Of a stretch of DNA of 64,000 bases, positions 1 to 8,081 are shown one piece after another. The position numbers and the translations under genes are program-made. This stretch comes from Pseudobdellovibrionaceae bacterium (lineage in GTDB: Bacteria; Bdellovibrionota; FAC87; UBA2466; JACKAF01). Within the stretch, counting starts at the first letter, position 1. Each line of letters begins with the position of its first letter. Under the pieces are notes generated by a model that ran no database searches, was not told the origin of the DNA, and was given only the letters and a program-made list of their open reading frames with translations. The DNA lies in NCBI GenBank assembly GCA_020635235.1, contig JACKAF010000003.1:372001-436000 (forward strand), written 5' to 3'.

Positions 1-282
1 CTTGCCCGCGCACTGGTTGCCGAGCCGAGCGTGTTGCTTCTGGATGAACCCTTGTCTAACCTGGATGCCGTCTTACGTGATGAGATGTGCGAGATCATTC
101 TAGAGTTACGGAAGAAGTACACCTACACCATGCTTTATGTAACGCATGATCAGAAAGAGGCCTTTAAGATGAGCGATCGAATCGCTCTGCTGGACAAGGG
201 CGAACTGGTGCAATGCGGGGCTCCCCAGGAGATCCGCGAGAATCCCAAGACGGAATTTGTCCGTCGGTTTATTCGTGGCTAG
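1..282 (+). CDS. ABC transporter ATP-binding protein, C-terminal part (5' end outside window)
   Basis: Frame 1 is open from the first base, so the gene begins upstream of the window. What remains is the end of an importer-type ATPase domain: the residues before the Walker B (LARALVAEPSVLLLDEP), the D-loop (SNLDA), the H-loop His in YVTHDQ and the closing GAPQEIRENP segment. This pattern is typical of the MalK/PotA/FbpC group, which energise uptake of sugars, polyamines or iron. The protein stops shortly after the ATPase core (FVRRFIRG), so the usual C-terminal TOBE/OB regulatory domain is absent or very short. The substrate cannot be told from this fragment. It converges on the SLBB gene with one base between stop codons. 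Confidence 0.9.
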   Translation, partial: LARALVAEPSVLLLDEPLSNLDAVLRDEMCEIILELRKKYTYTMLYVTHDQKEAFKMSDRIALLDKGELVQCGAPQEIRENPKTEFVRRFIRG

Positions 283-283
283 A

Positions 284-799
284 TTATTTTGCGAGAGCTA
301 TCATCGCCAGCGTAAACGCCGTAATGGATGAAATGAAACCGGTTACCAGGGTGATGTTCCCGATGTCTTTTCGCCAGTTCCAGGGGATATTGACGACGTC
401 TCCATCCACTAAGAACGGGATCTGCTCTCCGTCTTCGAGTAAATCCTCCAGCGCAACGTCGATAAGTTCCTGCTTTCCTTTGCGCCGAATTGTAATGCCG
501 TTTAGTTTTGACGTGTCGTCGATTCCACCCGCCAAGAGCACGGCGTCCAGCAAGTTGGTGTTTTCGGGGAAATAGTGGATGCCTTGCTGATCGATAGAGC
601 CGAGCATCAAAACCCGGACGAGGAGCTTGCCGCGACCCGCTCCATGTACAAACTCTCCGCTGCCTGCGACTTGCTCGTTCGGTGCAATATAGGTGAAGGC
701 CGTTTCGTCTCCGCCTGCAGGCTCACCTTTTACGGCGAATGCCGGCGCGGCAAGGAGTGAATAGATCAGACCATACACGAGGAAAATTTGTAGTTTCAT
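284..799 (-). CDS. Secreted SLBB-domain protein with C-terminal membrane anchor
   Basis: 171 residues. It has a signal peptide (KLQIFLVYGLIYSLLAAPAFA), then about residues 58-140 that read as one SLBB/beta-grasp domain: LVRVLMLGSIDQQGIHYFPENTNLLDAVLLAGG, the usual DAVxxAGG core, followed by VDGDVVNIP. A hydrophobic helix ends the protein (ITLVTGFISSITAFTLAMIALAK). SLBB domains occur in Wza-type polysaccharide exporters, but the Poly_export domain that builds the outer-membrane channel is absent, so this is a single-SLBB periplasmic protein held in the membrane by its tail. The start ATG has AAGGA seven bases upstream. No polysaccharide genes adjoin it; pepA lies just upstream on the same strand. 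Role unknown. Confidence 0.7.
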   Translation of the reverse strand: MKLQIFLVYGLIYSLLAAPAFAVKGEPAGGDETAFTYIAPNEQVAGSGEFVHGAGRGKLLVRVLMLGSIDQQGIHYFPENTNLLDAVLLAGGIDDTSKLNGITIRRKGKQELIDVALEDLLEDGEQIPFLVDGDVVNIPWNWRKDIGNITLVTGFISSITAFTLAMIALAK

Positions 800-801
800 G
801 A

Positions 802-838
802 AAGCGTCCTTTTATAGGATAGTCAGGTAAAGACGCTT
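802..838 (-). promoter_or_regulatory. Leader of SLBB gene with perfect 7-bp inverted repeat
   Basis: AAGCGTC at 802-808 and GACGCTT at 832-838 are perfect inverted repeats with a 23-base loop, immediately before the SLBB start codon; one arm overlaps the AAGGA ribosome binding site region. A TATAAT hexamer on the minus strand lies at 841-846 with only a poor -35 match. The repeat could be a leader hairpin that masks the binding site or a protein site. Confidence 0.35.
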
Positions 839-876
839 CAATTATATAGCTGTGCCGAAACCGGAGCCAGCCTTTT

Positions 877-2427
877 TCAGCTGAGCGGCTTGATGCGTTC
901 CCAGTTGGCAAGCAGGTGCGTGTTCAGCCGGATCATGGCACCGGCCGCGTAGTTACGCGGCATGTAGTTTTTGTCTCGACGCTGCATCCCGGAGCCCGCG
1001 ATATCGCAGTGGACCCATGGGATTTTCTTGTCGACGAAAAACTTAAGGAAGGTTCCGCCAATGCTAGATCCTGCCTCGCGCAAATCGCTCGCATTCTTGA
1101 TGTCGGCAAACGGGCTGCGAAGGTACTCATCAAACTCTTCAAAAAGCGGAAGTTCCCATACTCGTTCGTCCGTCGCTTCGGAGGCCTCTTCCACACGTTT
1201 AATGAGTTCCCGGCTATTCCCCATGATGCCGGTGGCGAGTGTGCCCAGAGCCACGATCACCGCTCCCGTCAGAGTAGCGTAGTCCAGGATGGCCTGAGGG
1301 TTCTCCTTCTGTGCGTACTCGATAGCGTCTGCCAGAGCGAGACGACCTTCCGCATCGGTATTGATAATCTCAACGGTTTTGCCGGTGACGCTCGTGGCGA
1401 TGTCACCCGGTTTCTGCGCTTTTCCGCCGGGCATGTTTTCCGCGGCCGCGATATAAGCGGTTACGTTGACTGGCAACTTAAGCTTGGCAACCGCCATCAT
1501 GGTTCCCGCAACAGTCGCGGACCCCATCATGTCGTACTTCATCTCTTCCATTTTGAGGGCCGGTTTGATGGAAATGCCGCCGGTATCAAAGGTGATCCCT
1601 TTACCGATCAGTGCGACCGGAGGATCGGATTTTTTGCCGCCTTTGTACTCAAGGATAATGAAGCGAGGTTCTTCCACCGACCCTTGCCCCACACCCATCA
1701 AGAGACCCATCTTTTCCTTAATGATGCGGGCCTTGTTGAACACGGTGCATTTCACGCCGACACTTTTCGCCATATCCCCGACAAGCTTGGACAGTAGGTC
1801 CGGAGTGGCGTAGTTCCCCGGGCGATCCCCGAGGGCGCGCGCAAAATTGATAGACTCACACAAGGCAGCGGCCGTTTGAATGGCTTTGGCATTCGCGGGA
1901 TTCTTTTCGAGCCCGCTGATGTAAAGCGCGGAGGGCTTAAAGCGCGATGGCTTTTCCTGCTTTAAATCGGTGAATTCGTAGCCGGCGAGTCCGTAACCTT
2001 CACAGAAGGCCTGCAGGTAGCGCGGGATTTCCTTGGACTCCACGTTGGCAAAGAGACTTGGGCCATCAAGAGTGATGCCGCTGAGCTTTTCTCGGCGCTG
2101 AGCCAGGAAAATGGCTGCGCCGGCCTGGCGCACGGTCTCGGTTTTAAACTTGGATGCGCTTCCCAGCCCCACAAGAAGAACGTTCGTGTACGCGCCGTAC
2201 TGGTAGAACCGCAACAAGTTGGTGTCGTTCCGACGGCCGGTAAAATGATGAGAATCTTGAAGGCGTCCCTGTAGCGCCGTCAGATCAGAAGAAGCGGTGC
2301 CGTGGAACTCAGGAGAGGGCGGCGGGCCCTTCTTCTTGTCTTTCTTCTCGGCCTTCTTGCTAAAAAAGCCCAGGGCTAAGGTATCGGTTTTTTCCTTGGA
2401 TGCTAGTTCAATCTTCGGCGAGCTCAA
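877..2427 (-). CDS. pepA: Leucyl aminopeptidase (peptidase family M17)
   Basis: Cytosolic two-metal aminopeptidase that removes N-terminal residues from peptides. The C-terminal catalytic half carries the M17 signatures: GKGITFDTGGISIKP (metal-binding Asp and catalytic Lys region) and NTDAEGRLALADA, the family fingerprint. The N-terminal half is the variable macro-like domain, preceded by a lysine-rich linker (KKAEKKDKKKGPPP) that is unusual for PepA. The frame opens at a GTG at 2454, but a strong GTGGAGGAG lies six bases before a TTG at 2427, so I take TTG (protein starts MSSPKIELAS), about 516 residues, slightly longer than the usual 500 because of the linker. It stands alone, downstream of a small membrane-protein gene. 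Confidence 0.93.
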   Translation of the reverse strand: MSSPKIELASKEKTDTLALGFFSKKAEKKDKKKGPPPSPEFHGTASSDLTALQGRLQDSHHFTGRRNDTNLLRFYQYGAYTNVLLVGLGSASKFKTETVRQAGAAIFLAQRREKLSGITLDGPSLFANVESKEIPRYLQAFCEGYGLAGYEFTDLKQEKPSRFKPSALYISGLEKNPANAKAIQTAAALCESINFARALGDRPGNYATPDLLSKLVGDMAKSVGVKCTVFNKARIIKEKMGLLMGVGQGSVEEPRFIILEYKGGKKSDPPVALIGKGITFDTGGISIKPALKMEEMKYDMMGSATVAGTMMAVAKLKLPVNVTAYIAAAENMPGGKAQKPGDIATSVTGKTVEIINTDAEGRLALADAIEYAQKENPQAILDYATLTGAVIVALGTLATGIMGNSRELIKRVEEASEATDERVWELPLFEEFDEYLRSPFADIKNASDLREAGSSIGGTFLKFFVDKKIPWVHCDIAGSGMQRRDKNYMPRNYAAGAMIRLNTHLLANWERIKPLS

Positions 2428-2521
2428 TACGGACTCCTCCACTGCAGAATGCACAAAACACTTATTGTTAGAAGGTTTTGGTCAACTTGACAACTGGCTC
2501 GCGGAAATAGCTTGGGGATTC

Positions 2522-3064
2522 CTAGTTTGTGGCCTTCGGGACGAGTAGAAGAGAGTGGCCAAAAGGTGACTGGGAGTACGCGCCGGCCTCGAAGGCATTT
2601 GCGAAGTAACGGGCGTCCCGCTCCTGGTCAAAGGTCCACTTGAAAAGAAAAGGGTTGTTCGCGGCCTTCCAAAGCAGGGTGAAGCTGCCGCTGATATCAC
2701 TGACCCAGACACGCTCAAGCGGCGTGCGAGCTGGGATCGGGCGTAGGTGCGCGGGGTACAGCGCCAGCTCCTTGTTTGCAAAGTGCAGGGCCTCGCGAAG
2801 GTCGCTAAACTGATTCAGCTGAAACTGACCGTCGGTCACCTTCCACGCGACCGTGTAAACGTGTCCGTCCTTGACGACATAGCCCATGGGCGCCCGTTCG
2901 CGCTCCCCTTTGGGCATGACGCTGTAAAGCACGAGCTCAACGAGGAGCAGGCCGACTAGGAGGCCCCATTTCCTCTGCTCTTTCTTTTTCCCGGTTTTTG
3001 AATCTTTGACCATCTCCCTGTTATGGAGCAAGTACGGTGCCAGCCAAATGGCGAAAAAAACCAA
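2522..3064 (-). CDS. Hypothetical small membrane protein
   Basis: Not recognised. About 180 residues with a hydrophobic N-terminus (FFAIWLAPYLL), a charged Lys-rich loop (KDSKTGKKKEQRK), a second hydrophobic helix (WGLLVGLLLVELVLYSVM) and a soluble C-terminal region rich in aromatic residues (HVYTVAWKVTDGQFQLNQF, GSFTLLWKAANNPFLFKWTF). The soluble part shows two similar beta-rich stretches followed by helices with REALHFANKEL and ARYFANAFEAG, suggesting a duplicated fold. The start is uncertain: TTG at 3064 has no good ribosome site, while ATG at 3013 has GGGAG abutting it too closely. It lies upstream of pepA on the same strand with a 95-base gap. Confidence 0.6.
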   Translation of the reverse strand: MVFFAIWLAPYLLHNREMVKDSKTGKKKEQRKWGLLVGLLLVELVLYSVMPKGERERAPMGYVVKDGHVYTVAWKVTDGQFQLNQFSDLREALHFANKELALYPAHLRPIPARTPLERVWVSDISGSFTLLWKAANNPFLFKWTFDQERDARYFANAFEAGAYSQSPFGHSLLLVPKATN

Positions 3065-3082
3065 GTATTATCAAGCCTTATT

Positions 3083-3120
3083 AAAAAAAAGCAGACTAAG
3101 GCCTAGCCGCGTGGCTAGGC
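3083..3120 (-). terminator. Perfect 8-bp hairpin with distal T-run (minus strand)
   Basis: GCCTAGCC (3101-3108) pairs with GGCTAGGC (3113-3120) around a four-base loop. Read on the minus strand, eight T follow after a ten-base spacer (3083-3090), too far for a textbook intrinsic terminator. It lies just before the minus-strand small membrane protein gene, so it might stop leftward transcription entering it. Weak call. Confidence 0.3.
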
Positions 3121-3327
3121 TTCCTACACGTTGGCACTGGTTCCAAAATAGTGATCTTGGGTGGCCCCATAAGAGTCTGAAAATATAAATAATTTTGTTG
3201 TAGCTTTGAACTGGTCCCATTCTGAGACTAAACGGCTCCCGCCCTTCCTCTGAAACCGAGATCCGGTGAAATTACCCAAGTATTTGAAATTAATAACTTT
3301 TACGGTGTATCCCCCTTAAGCGCAAAA

Positions 3328-3345
3328 TTGGCACGAGCCATGCAA
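3328..3345 (+). promoter_or_regulatory. Sigma-54 (-24/-12) promoter
   Basis: TTGGCACG-N4-ATGCAA matches the RpoN consensus YTGGCACG-N4-TTGCW at all but one base, with exactly ten bases between the invariant GG (3330-3331) and GC (3342-3343). It points right, toward the inverted-repeat RNA candidate and the gene at 3590. A sigma-54 activator is encoded in this window at 41691-43112, so the cell uses this sigma factor. Confidence 0.65.
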
Positions 3346-3404
3346 TGATGGGGGGTGAAAGTTATTTTGATAAAGCGGAACGTTAGCTACACGCAGATAA
3401 AAAT

Positions 3405-3513
3405 TTGAAGTTGAGGGTAAAGTGGATGGACTCTGGCTACCTTTCCATTCCATTCAACCCCCCAAAAACCTGTTGCCGATGGCTGGAGCTTAATTGCTTT
3501 CCCTCAACTTCAT
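3405..3513 (+). ncRNA. Candidate structured RNA closed by a 15-bp helix
   Basis: The left arm 3407-3422 (GAAGTTGAGGGTAAAG) pairs with the right arm 3497-3511 (CTTTCCCTCAACTTC) across a 74-base interior, with one bulged T. The arms start about 50 bases downstream of the predicted sigma-54 start site and there is no reading frame inside. The interior holds a C-run (3458-3464, CCCCCC) that could base-pair with G-rich leaders. No strong terminator is visible after the helix, so it may be either a free small RNA or the leader of the gene at 3590. It does not match 6S, SRP, tmRNA or RNase P signatures. Confidence 0.4.
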
Positions 3514-3589
3514 ATCTACCTTCCAACGCCAAATCACTTACCCTTGAAAGAAAGCTTTACTAGAATAAGCCCTACTGGGGGCCAAGTTC

Positions 3590-4564
3590 TTGCGCGTTTC
3601 TTTTTACCAGCAATTCAACCACTACAAGGCGACTATCCTCCTCTCTCTCGCGGCCTTGGGAGTGCTCATCGGGGGCAAACTTTATATTGAGTCTGTCGCA
3701 GAAGCGCCGCTGCCTCGGCGCTTGGCGCTCACGCCCACCCGCGCCGCGTTTCAAAGTAAGTTCTTGGCGCAGTACCACATGGGATTCAATAGCGTCCTGG
3801 CCGATCTCCTCTGGATTCAATTTCTCCAGGGGCACGAACATACGCCCTTAGAATCCGGCAAAGTGAGTTGGGAATTTGTGCAGCTCGATGCGGTCACCAC
3901 GTTGGACCGAAGGTTTGAACGCGCGTTTCAGTTTGGAGCGATCCTACTTTCCGTTCTGCGTCAGGACAAGTTGGGCGCGAGGTTGATATTGGAACGTTGG
4001 GTTAAATCCAGGCCGAATGAGTGGCGTCCGAATTATTTTTACGGCTACCATCTTTATTTTGAGTTGGGGGAATTCGAAGTGGCCTCGAAGTATATTTTGC
4101 GGGCCGCCAGTATGGAAGGGGCGCCTTATTGGTTGTCTTCGTTAGGTGTGCGTTTGCTCGGGGAGAGCGGGGCCTACCTGCAGGCTTTGCGTGTTACATT
4201 GGATTTACTGGCTTCCACCCGCGATACCCGCGCCGTCGAGCGCTTGGAACGGCGGGTTCGAAGTCTAAATTTTGAATTGCAGAAGTCTACGTGGGAAAAA
4301 AGCCTGAATCTCTATCGCCTGCAAAAAAACCGAGAGCCAAAAGTCTTGGCGGATTTGGAAAAGTTAAATGCCATTCAGGCCAGGGAACTGTCCGGTCTGG
4401 TGGCCTCTGAACGCATGGGAGAAACCGTTAACCCGTTACTAAGAGAACGATTTCAGTTTCGTTACAGCCCGCGGTTGCGATCCATTGAGTCGACGCAAAG
4501 TTTGGCCGAGCTAAAATTGGATCGCGTGGGAATTTACCGCCCCAAAGGAATGCCAAATGACTAA
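3590..4564 (+). CDS. Membrane-anchored TPR-like protein, first gene of ABC exporter operon
   Basis: 324 residues from a TTG start, with GGGGG about nine bases upstream. One N-terminal membrane helix (ATILLSLAALGVLIGGKLYI) is followed by a helical region of paired aromatic and Ala/Gly residues (NYFYGYHLYFELGEFEVASKYI; YWLSSLGVRLLGESGAYLQAL) that reads as tetratricopeptide-like repeats between about residues 80 and 220, and a basic C-terminus. Such proteins act as assembly or scaffold factors on the membrane surface. The stop overlaps the ATG of the ABC ATPase by eight bases, so the two are translated together; a role in the same export machine is an inference. The sigma-54 promoter at 3328 may drive it. 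Confidence 0.75.
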   Translation: MRVSFYQQFNHYKATILLSLAALGVLIGGKLYIESVAEAPLPRRLALTPTRAAFQSKFLAQYHMGFNSVLADLLWIQFLQGHEHTPLESGKVSWEFVQLDAVTTLDRRFERAFQFGAILLSVLRQDKLGARLILERWVKSRPNEWRPNYFYGYHLYFELGEFEVASKYILRAASMEGAPYWLSSLGVRLLGESGAYLQALRVTLDLLASTRDTRAVERLERRVRSLNFELQKSTWEKSLNLYRLQKNREPKVLADLEKLNAIQARELSGLVASERMGETVNPLLRERFQFRYSPRLRSIESTQSLAELKLDRVGIYRPKGMPND

Positions 4565-5525
4565 TTCTCAATTTCCTTTCGATATCAGCCTTACGGATGT
4601 TTACAAAACCTACCCCCTGGGCTTGTGGAAGAAGAAAGAAGCGGTTTGTGGGGTAAGTTTTGCAGTTCCAAGGGGCGAGGTGGTGGGGCTTTTGGGCCCT
4701 AACGGATCTGGAAAATCCACGATTTTGAAAATGACCCTGGGTTTTATCCGGCCCACCGCTGGGGAGATCTTGGTGTGCGGCCATGCTCCGTCCGAACGGC
4801 AGTCCCGCTCCTTCGTCGGGTATTTGCCGGAAAACCCGCGGTTCCAAAAGTTCCTAACGGCGCGTGAGGTTCTTCGCTACTACGGTGCCCTCTGTCGCCT
4901 GGAAAGATCTGCGCTTTCCAAGCGCGTCGACGAGCTCTTGGAGTTGGTGGCGCTTACGGACGCCGGAAATGAACGCATTGCCGGTTTTAGCAAAGGGATG
5001 GTCCAAAGGCTTGCCATGGCGCAGGCCCTTTTGGCCCGCCCACGTATCCTGTTGTTTGACGAGCCAATGAGCGGGCTAGATCCTCTTGGGAGGATGGAGC
5101 TCCGGCAGTTGATTGCGCGCATTCACGATGAAATGCCGGAAGCCACCATCTTCTTCAGTAGCCATGTCCTATCGGACGTTGAACAACTATGCGCATCGGT
5201 CGTCTTGCTTTCAAAAGGCAAACTTAAAAGCTTTAGCAGAATTGACGAACTATTGGGTGCTCGGACCGAAGCTTACGAACTAACGGTCCGTGGAGTCCCT
5301 GAAGGCCACCAAGCCGATTGGGGCAAAAGGCTCCGCCATTCCCCACTAGGCGAAACATGGACGGTGGACGGTACGGAAGATCTTCTTGAGGCGCTCAACG
5401 ATTTGAAGGGATTGGGCGCGCAAGTCGTGGGCGTTTTCAGTCAAAGAACCTCTCTGGAACAAAAACTATTTGGCCGGGTATCCAATCCAGATCCAGATCA
5501 GCCCGAGACGGAGGTGACTCGATGA
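4557..5525 (+). CDS. ABC exporter ATP-binding subunit (CcmA/NatA type)
   Basis: 322 residues. ATPase of an ABC-2 type exporter: Walker A GPNGSGKST near residue 48, Q-loop region, signature FSKGMVQR, Walker B RILLFDEPMSGLDP and H-loop SSHVLSD are all intact. A C-terminal extension of about 90 residues after the H-loop is typical of exporters in this group that work on lipids, antibiotics, sodium or gliding and pilus factors. Overlaps the TPR gene upstream by eight bases and the permease downstream by four (ATGA), so all three are coupled. The cargo is not evident. Confidence 0.93.
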   Translation: MTNSQFPFDISLTDVYKTYPLGLWKKKEAVCGVSFAVPRGEVVGLLGPNGSGKSTILKMTLGFIRPTAGEILVCGHAPSERQSRSFVGYLPENPRFQKFLTAREVLRYYGALCRLERSALSKRVDELLELVALTDAGNERIAGFSKGMVQRLAMAQALLARPRILLFDEPMSGLDPLGRMELRQLIARIHDEMPEATIFFSSHVLSDVEQLCASVVLLSKGKLKSFSRIDELLGARTEAYELTVRGVPEGHQADWGKRLRHSPLGETWTVDGTEDLLEALNDLKGLGAQVVGVFSQRTSLEQKLFGRVSNPDPDQPETEVTR

Positions 5526-6286
5526 TTGCCTTGAGAGTAGCGTGGATTACCATGCGCGAGCTAATCTCGGAGCGTGTTTTTTACCTTTTGCTGACCTTCG
5601 CCGTTTTGGCACTTGGGTTTAGTTTGCTGCTGGGACAGCTGACCTATGCCGAGCAGGCAAAAATCACTTTGGATTTCCTTCTCGCCGCTGTGGAAATCTC
5701 GATGGTCCTGTTCAGCATTTTCATGGGGATCGGGCTTTTCAAGCGCGAACTTCTCTTGGGAAGCGTTGCCATGGTTTTGTCGAAGCCGATATCTCGGAGT
5801 TCTTTTCTGGTCGGCAAGTATTTAGGTCAGGTGGCCATTCAGTTCGCGGTAATGTTTTGCATGCTGCTCGTTACTCTGGCGATTCAGTCAAACTTCGAAG
5901 GGAATTCCTCTGCGTTGAGCGTAATCCAAGCGGTCGGTTTGATTTTTCTCGAGGTGCTAGTTCTGACAGCCATGGCTTACTTCTTTGCTGTGAATGCGGG
6001 TACTATTACCGCGGCCATTGTTACCCTCTGTTTATTTGCGGTGGGCCACATGCGGGAATCGATAGTGTATCACTACAACATATCGATAAGTCGAAGCTGG
6101 ATCTGGCCCGTTATCATGAGCTTGATTCCCGATTTGGAGATCTTTAACATGAAGACAATCGCATCCTATGGCTACACTTTGGATGGGACCCAGCTCTTCT
6201 GGGCGGTATCGTATTCGTTTTGTTGTGCGGTTTTCTTTCTGTTTGTGGCCTGTGTCTGTTTTGCCAACAAGGATATTGCAACGTGA
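5522..6286 (+). CDS. ABC-2 type exporter permease
   Basis: 254 residues with six predicted membrane helices, for example VFYLLLTFAVLALGFSLLLG, ISMVLFSIFMGIGLF, AIQFAVMFCMLLVTLAIQ and FCCAVFFLFVACVCF. The stretch FKRELLLGSVAMVLSKPISR is the cytosolic coupling region characteristic of ABC-2 permeases of the NatB/GldF/YhaP kind, which partner the ATPase encoded just upstream. One permease gene only, so the transporter probably contains two copies of it. Coupled by ATGA to the ATPase and by GTGA to the prepilin peptidase. Confidence 0.85.
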   Translation: MIALRVAWITMRELISERVFYLLLTFAVLALGFSLLLGQLTYAEQAKITLDFLLAAVEISMVLFSIFMGIGLFKRELLLGSVAMVLSKPISRSSFLVGKYLGQVAIQFAVMFCMLLVTLAIQSNFEGNSSALSVIQAVGLIFLEVLVLTAMAYFFAVNAGTITAAIVTLCLFAVGHMRESIVYHYNISISRSWIWPVIMSLIPDLEIFNMKTIASYGYTLDGTQLFWAVSYSFCCAVFFLFVACVCFANKDIAT

Positions 6287-7074
6287 GTGGATTGGAACAC
6301 AACTACCCGGTTTTTAGCTTCATCGCTATTTTCATTTTGGGCCTGCTTTTTGGCAGCTTTTTTAATGTCGTCATCTTGAGACTCCCAGCGGAACAGAGTT
6401 TCTGGGGCGGGCGATCCCACTGCATGAAGTGTGGGAAGCGCATCGCGTGGTACCACAACTTGCCGATTCTGAGCTTCATTTGGCTGAGGGGCAAATGTGC
6501 TGAGTGCGGAGAGAAAATTTCGCACCAATACTGGATGGTGGAGTTGGCCACAGGTTTGCTTTTCGTTTGGGTTTATCTCAATACTGGCCTGACTGTTAAT
6601 TTTGTGGGCTACACCGTTTTCAGTTCCCTATTACTGGTCATTTCCGTGATTGATTTGCACCACCGTATTATTCCCGATGAGCTAAGTTTAGGCGGGATGG
6701 TCGCTGGCTTTGTTTTTTCCTTTCTTTGGACAGAGACTTCTTGGGTGCACTCACTCGTTGGAATCTTGTTGGGCGGCGGGGTCTTTTTAGCGGTGGCACT
6801 TTTCTATGAGAAGGTTGCCGGTAGGGAAGGCCTAGGCGGCGGCGATGTTAAGTTGCTGGCAATGATCGGCGCCTGGTTGGGCTTTCAAAGCATTTTACTC
6901 GTAATACTTATCTCAAGTGCAGTCGGATCTGTTGTCGGTGTAGTGTACATGATCTGGAAAAAAGGGGACTTGAAGTCGGCAATTCCATTTGGGCCCTTTC
7001 TTGCGCTAGGAGCGATGATTTGCGCCTTCTTTGGTAAGGGGTTACAGTATCTTCTATATCCGAGCATACCATGA
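6283..7074 (+). CDS. pilD: Type IV prepilin peptidase / N-methyltransferase
   Basis: Inner-membrane aspartyl protease that cleaves the leader of type IV prepilins and methylates the new N-terminus. 263 residues, eight membrane helices. It carries the N-terminal FGSFFNVVILRLP motif, two CxxC zinc motifs (CMKCGKR and CAECGEK), and both catalytic aspartates in DLHHRIIPDELS and GGGDVKLLA. The frame extends upstream, but a GTG overlapping the permease stop (GTGA) gives the normal family N-terminus and is chosen. Its substrates would include the prepilin-like proteins encoded at 36459-41300. Lying inside an ABC exporter operon rather than next to pilB/pilC is unusual. Confidence 0.93.
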   Translation: MSGLEHNYPVFSFIAIFILGLLFGSFFNVVILRLPAEQSFWGGRSHCMKCGKRIAWYHNLPILSFIWLRGKCAECGEKISHQYWMVELATGLLFVWVYLNTGLTVNFVGYTVFSSLLLVISVIDLHHRIIPDELSLGGMVAGFVFSFLWTETSWVHSLVGILLGGGVFLAVALFYEKVAGREGLGGGDVKLLAMIGAWLGFQSILLVILISSAVGSVVGVVYMIWKKGDLKSAIPFGPFLALGAMICAFFGKGLQYLLYPSIP

Positions 7075-8066
7075 GCCAAAAAAAGACAATTCTTGTTACT
7101 GGGGGAGCGGGTTACATCGGGCGCTGTACTGCCTATGTGCTTGCACAAAATGGGTATCAACCGGTGCTCATCGACAACTTCAGCACGGGACGCCGAGCAA
7201 TGGTCGGCGAACTCACCTGTTTTGATTTGGATCTCACGGATCGCAAATCGACTCTTGAGGCCTTCCGCAAAAGCCAGGACGTTGTTGGGGTGATCCACCT
7301 TGCCGCAAAAGCTTTGGTCGGGGAGTCTGTAGAAAAACCCTACGAGTATTTGCGCAACAACTTTTTGTCGACGTTAAATGTTGCAGAGGCCGCCGCAATG
7401 TCAGGAGTTTGCGTCCTCCACTCGTCGAGTTGTGCTGTTTATGGAGTCCCTGAAAAGTTACCCATTCTCGAAACTACACCCAGGTCGCCCGTCTCCCCAT
7501 ACGGGGCGGCAAAGGCAATGGCTGAGGATGTGCTTGCCCAGTTCGTGCGTCACAAAGGCCTGCGAGCGCTCAACTTGCGCTACTTCAATCCAGCAGGGAG
7601 TATGGGAAATGGGCAGTATGGGGAACTCCACGAGCCGGAAACCCACCTGATTCCGAACGTGGTGGGGGCCTTTCTCGGCGGCAAACCCATCCGCGTGTTT
7701 GGGAGTGACTTTCCGACGCCGGATGGAACCTGCGTGCGGGACTACATCCACATCGAGGATCTTGTTGGCGCCCACCTCGTGGCATTAGAGAAACTTCTTG
7801 CGCCAGGGAGCTTGAAGGTGGAGAGCCTAAACATTGGGTCGGGGAAGGGGGTATCTGTAAAAGAAGTACTTGAAGCCGCCTCTTCTGTTTTGGGCGGTAA
7901 AGTCCCCCATGAGATGGCCCCGAGACGGGCGGGAGATCCAGCGGAGCTGGTTGCCGACATTGCGCAGGCGAAAGCCATCTTGGGCTGGGAACCGAAAAAG
8001 TCGCTAAACGACATGATCCGGGATCACCACCAATGGGTTACGGGCCGGGCTAAGAAACTTCTCTAA
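7071..8066 (+). CDS. galE: UDP-glucose 4-epimerase
   Basis: 331 residues. Interconverts UDP-glucose and UDP-galactose for surface polysaccharides, using tightly bound NAD. The Rossmann motif GGAGYIG is at the N-terminus, the catalytic Tyr-Lys pair is in SPYGAAKAMAE, and the sugar-binding NLRYFNPAGS and DGTCVRDYIHIEDL segments are present. Its ATG overlaps the pilD stop by four bases, making it the last gene of a five-gene coupled run starting at 3590. Extended SDR of normal length. Confidence 0.93.
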   Translation: MSQKKTILVTGGAGYIGRCTAYVLAQNGYQPVLIDNFSTGRRAMVGELTCFDLDLTDRKSTLEAFRKSQDVVGVIHLAAKALVGESVEKPYEYLRNNFLSTLNVAEAAAMSGVCVLHSSSCAVYGVPEKLPILETTPRSPVSPYGAAKAMAEDVLAQFVRHKGLRALNLRYFNPAGSMGNGQYGELHEPETHLIPNVVGAFLGGKPIRVFGSDFPTPDGTCVRDYIHIEDLVGAHLVALEKLLAPGSLKVESLNIGSGKGVSVKEVLEAASSVLGGKVPHEMAPRRAGDPAELVADIAQAKAILGWEPKKSLNDMIRDHHQWVTGRAKKLL

Positions 8067-8081
8067 ATTATTTTTCGAGAG

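Larger units (their letters stand above)
3065..3589. other. 525-base gene-free region with promoter and structured-RNA signals
   Basis: No convincing reading frame. It contains a short hairpin (3101-3120), a near-consensus sigma-54 promoter pointing right (3328-3345) and a long imperfect inverted repeat (3407-3511), each listed separately. The segment 3121-3320 is AT-rich and shows nothing I can name. Confidence 0.6.

Noticed and set aside
916..1797. 293-residue open frame opposite pepA
   Set aside because: Antisense shadow of a conserved aminopeptidase; His/Arg-rich composition, no domain, no ribosome site.
3131..3145. Second TTGGCACT resembling a sigma-54 -24 element
   Set aside because: No GC at the required 10-base spacing.
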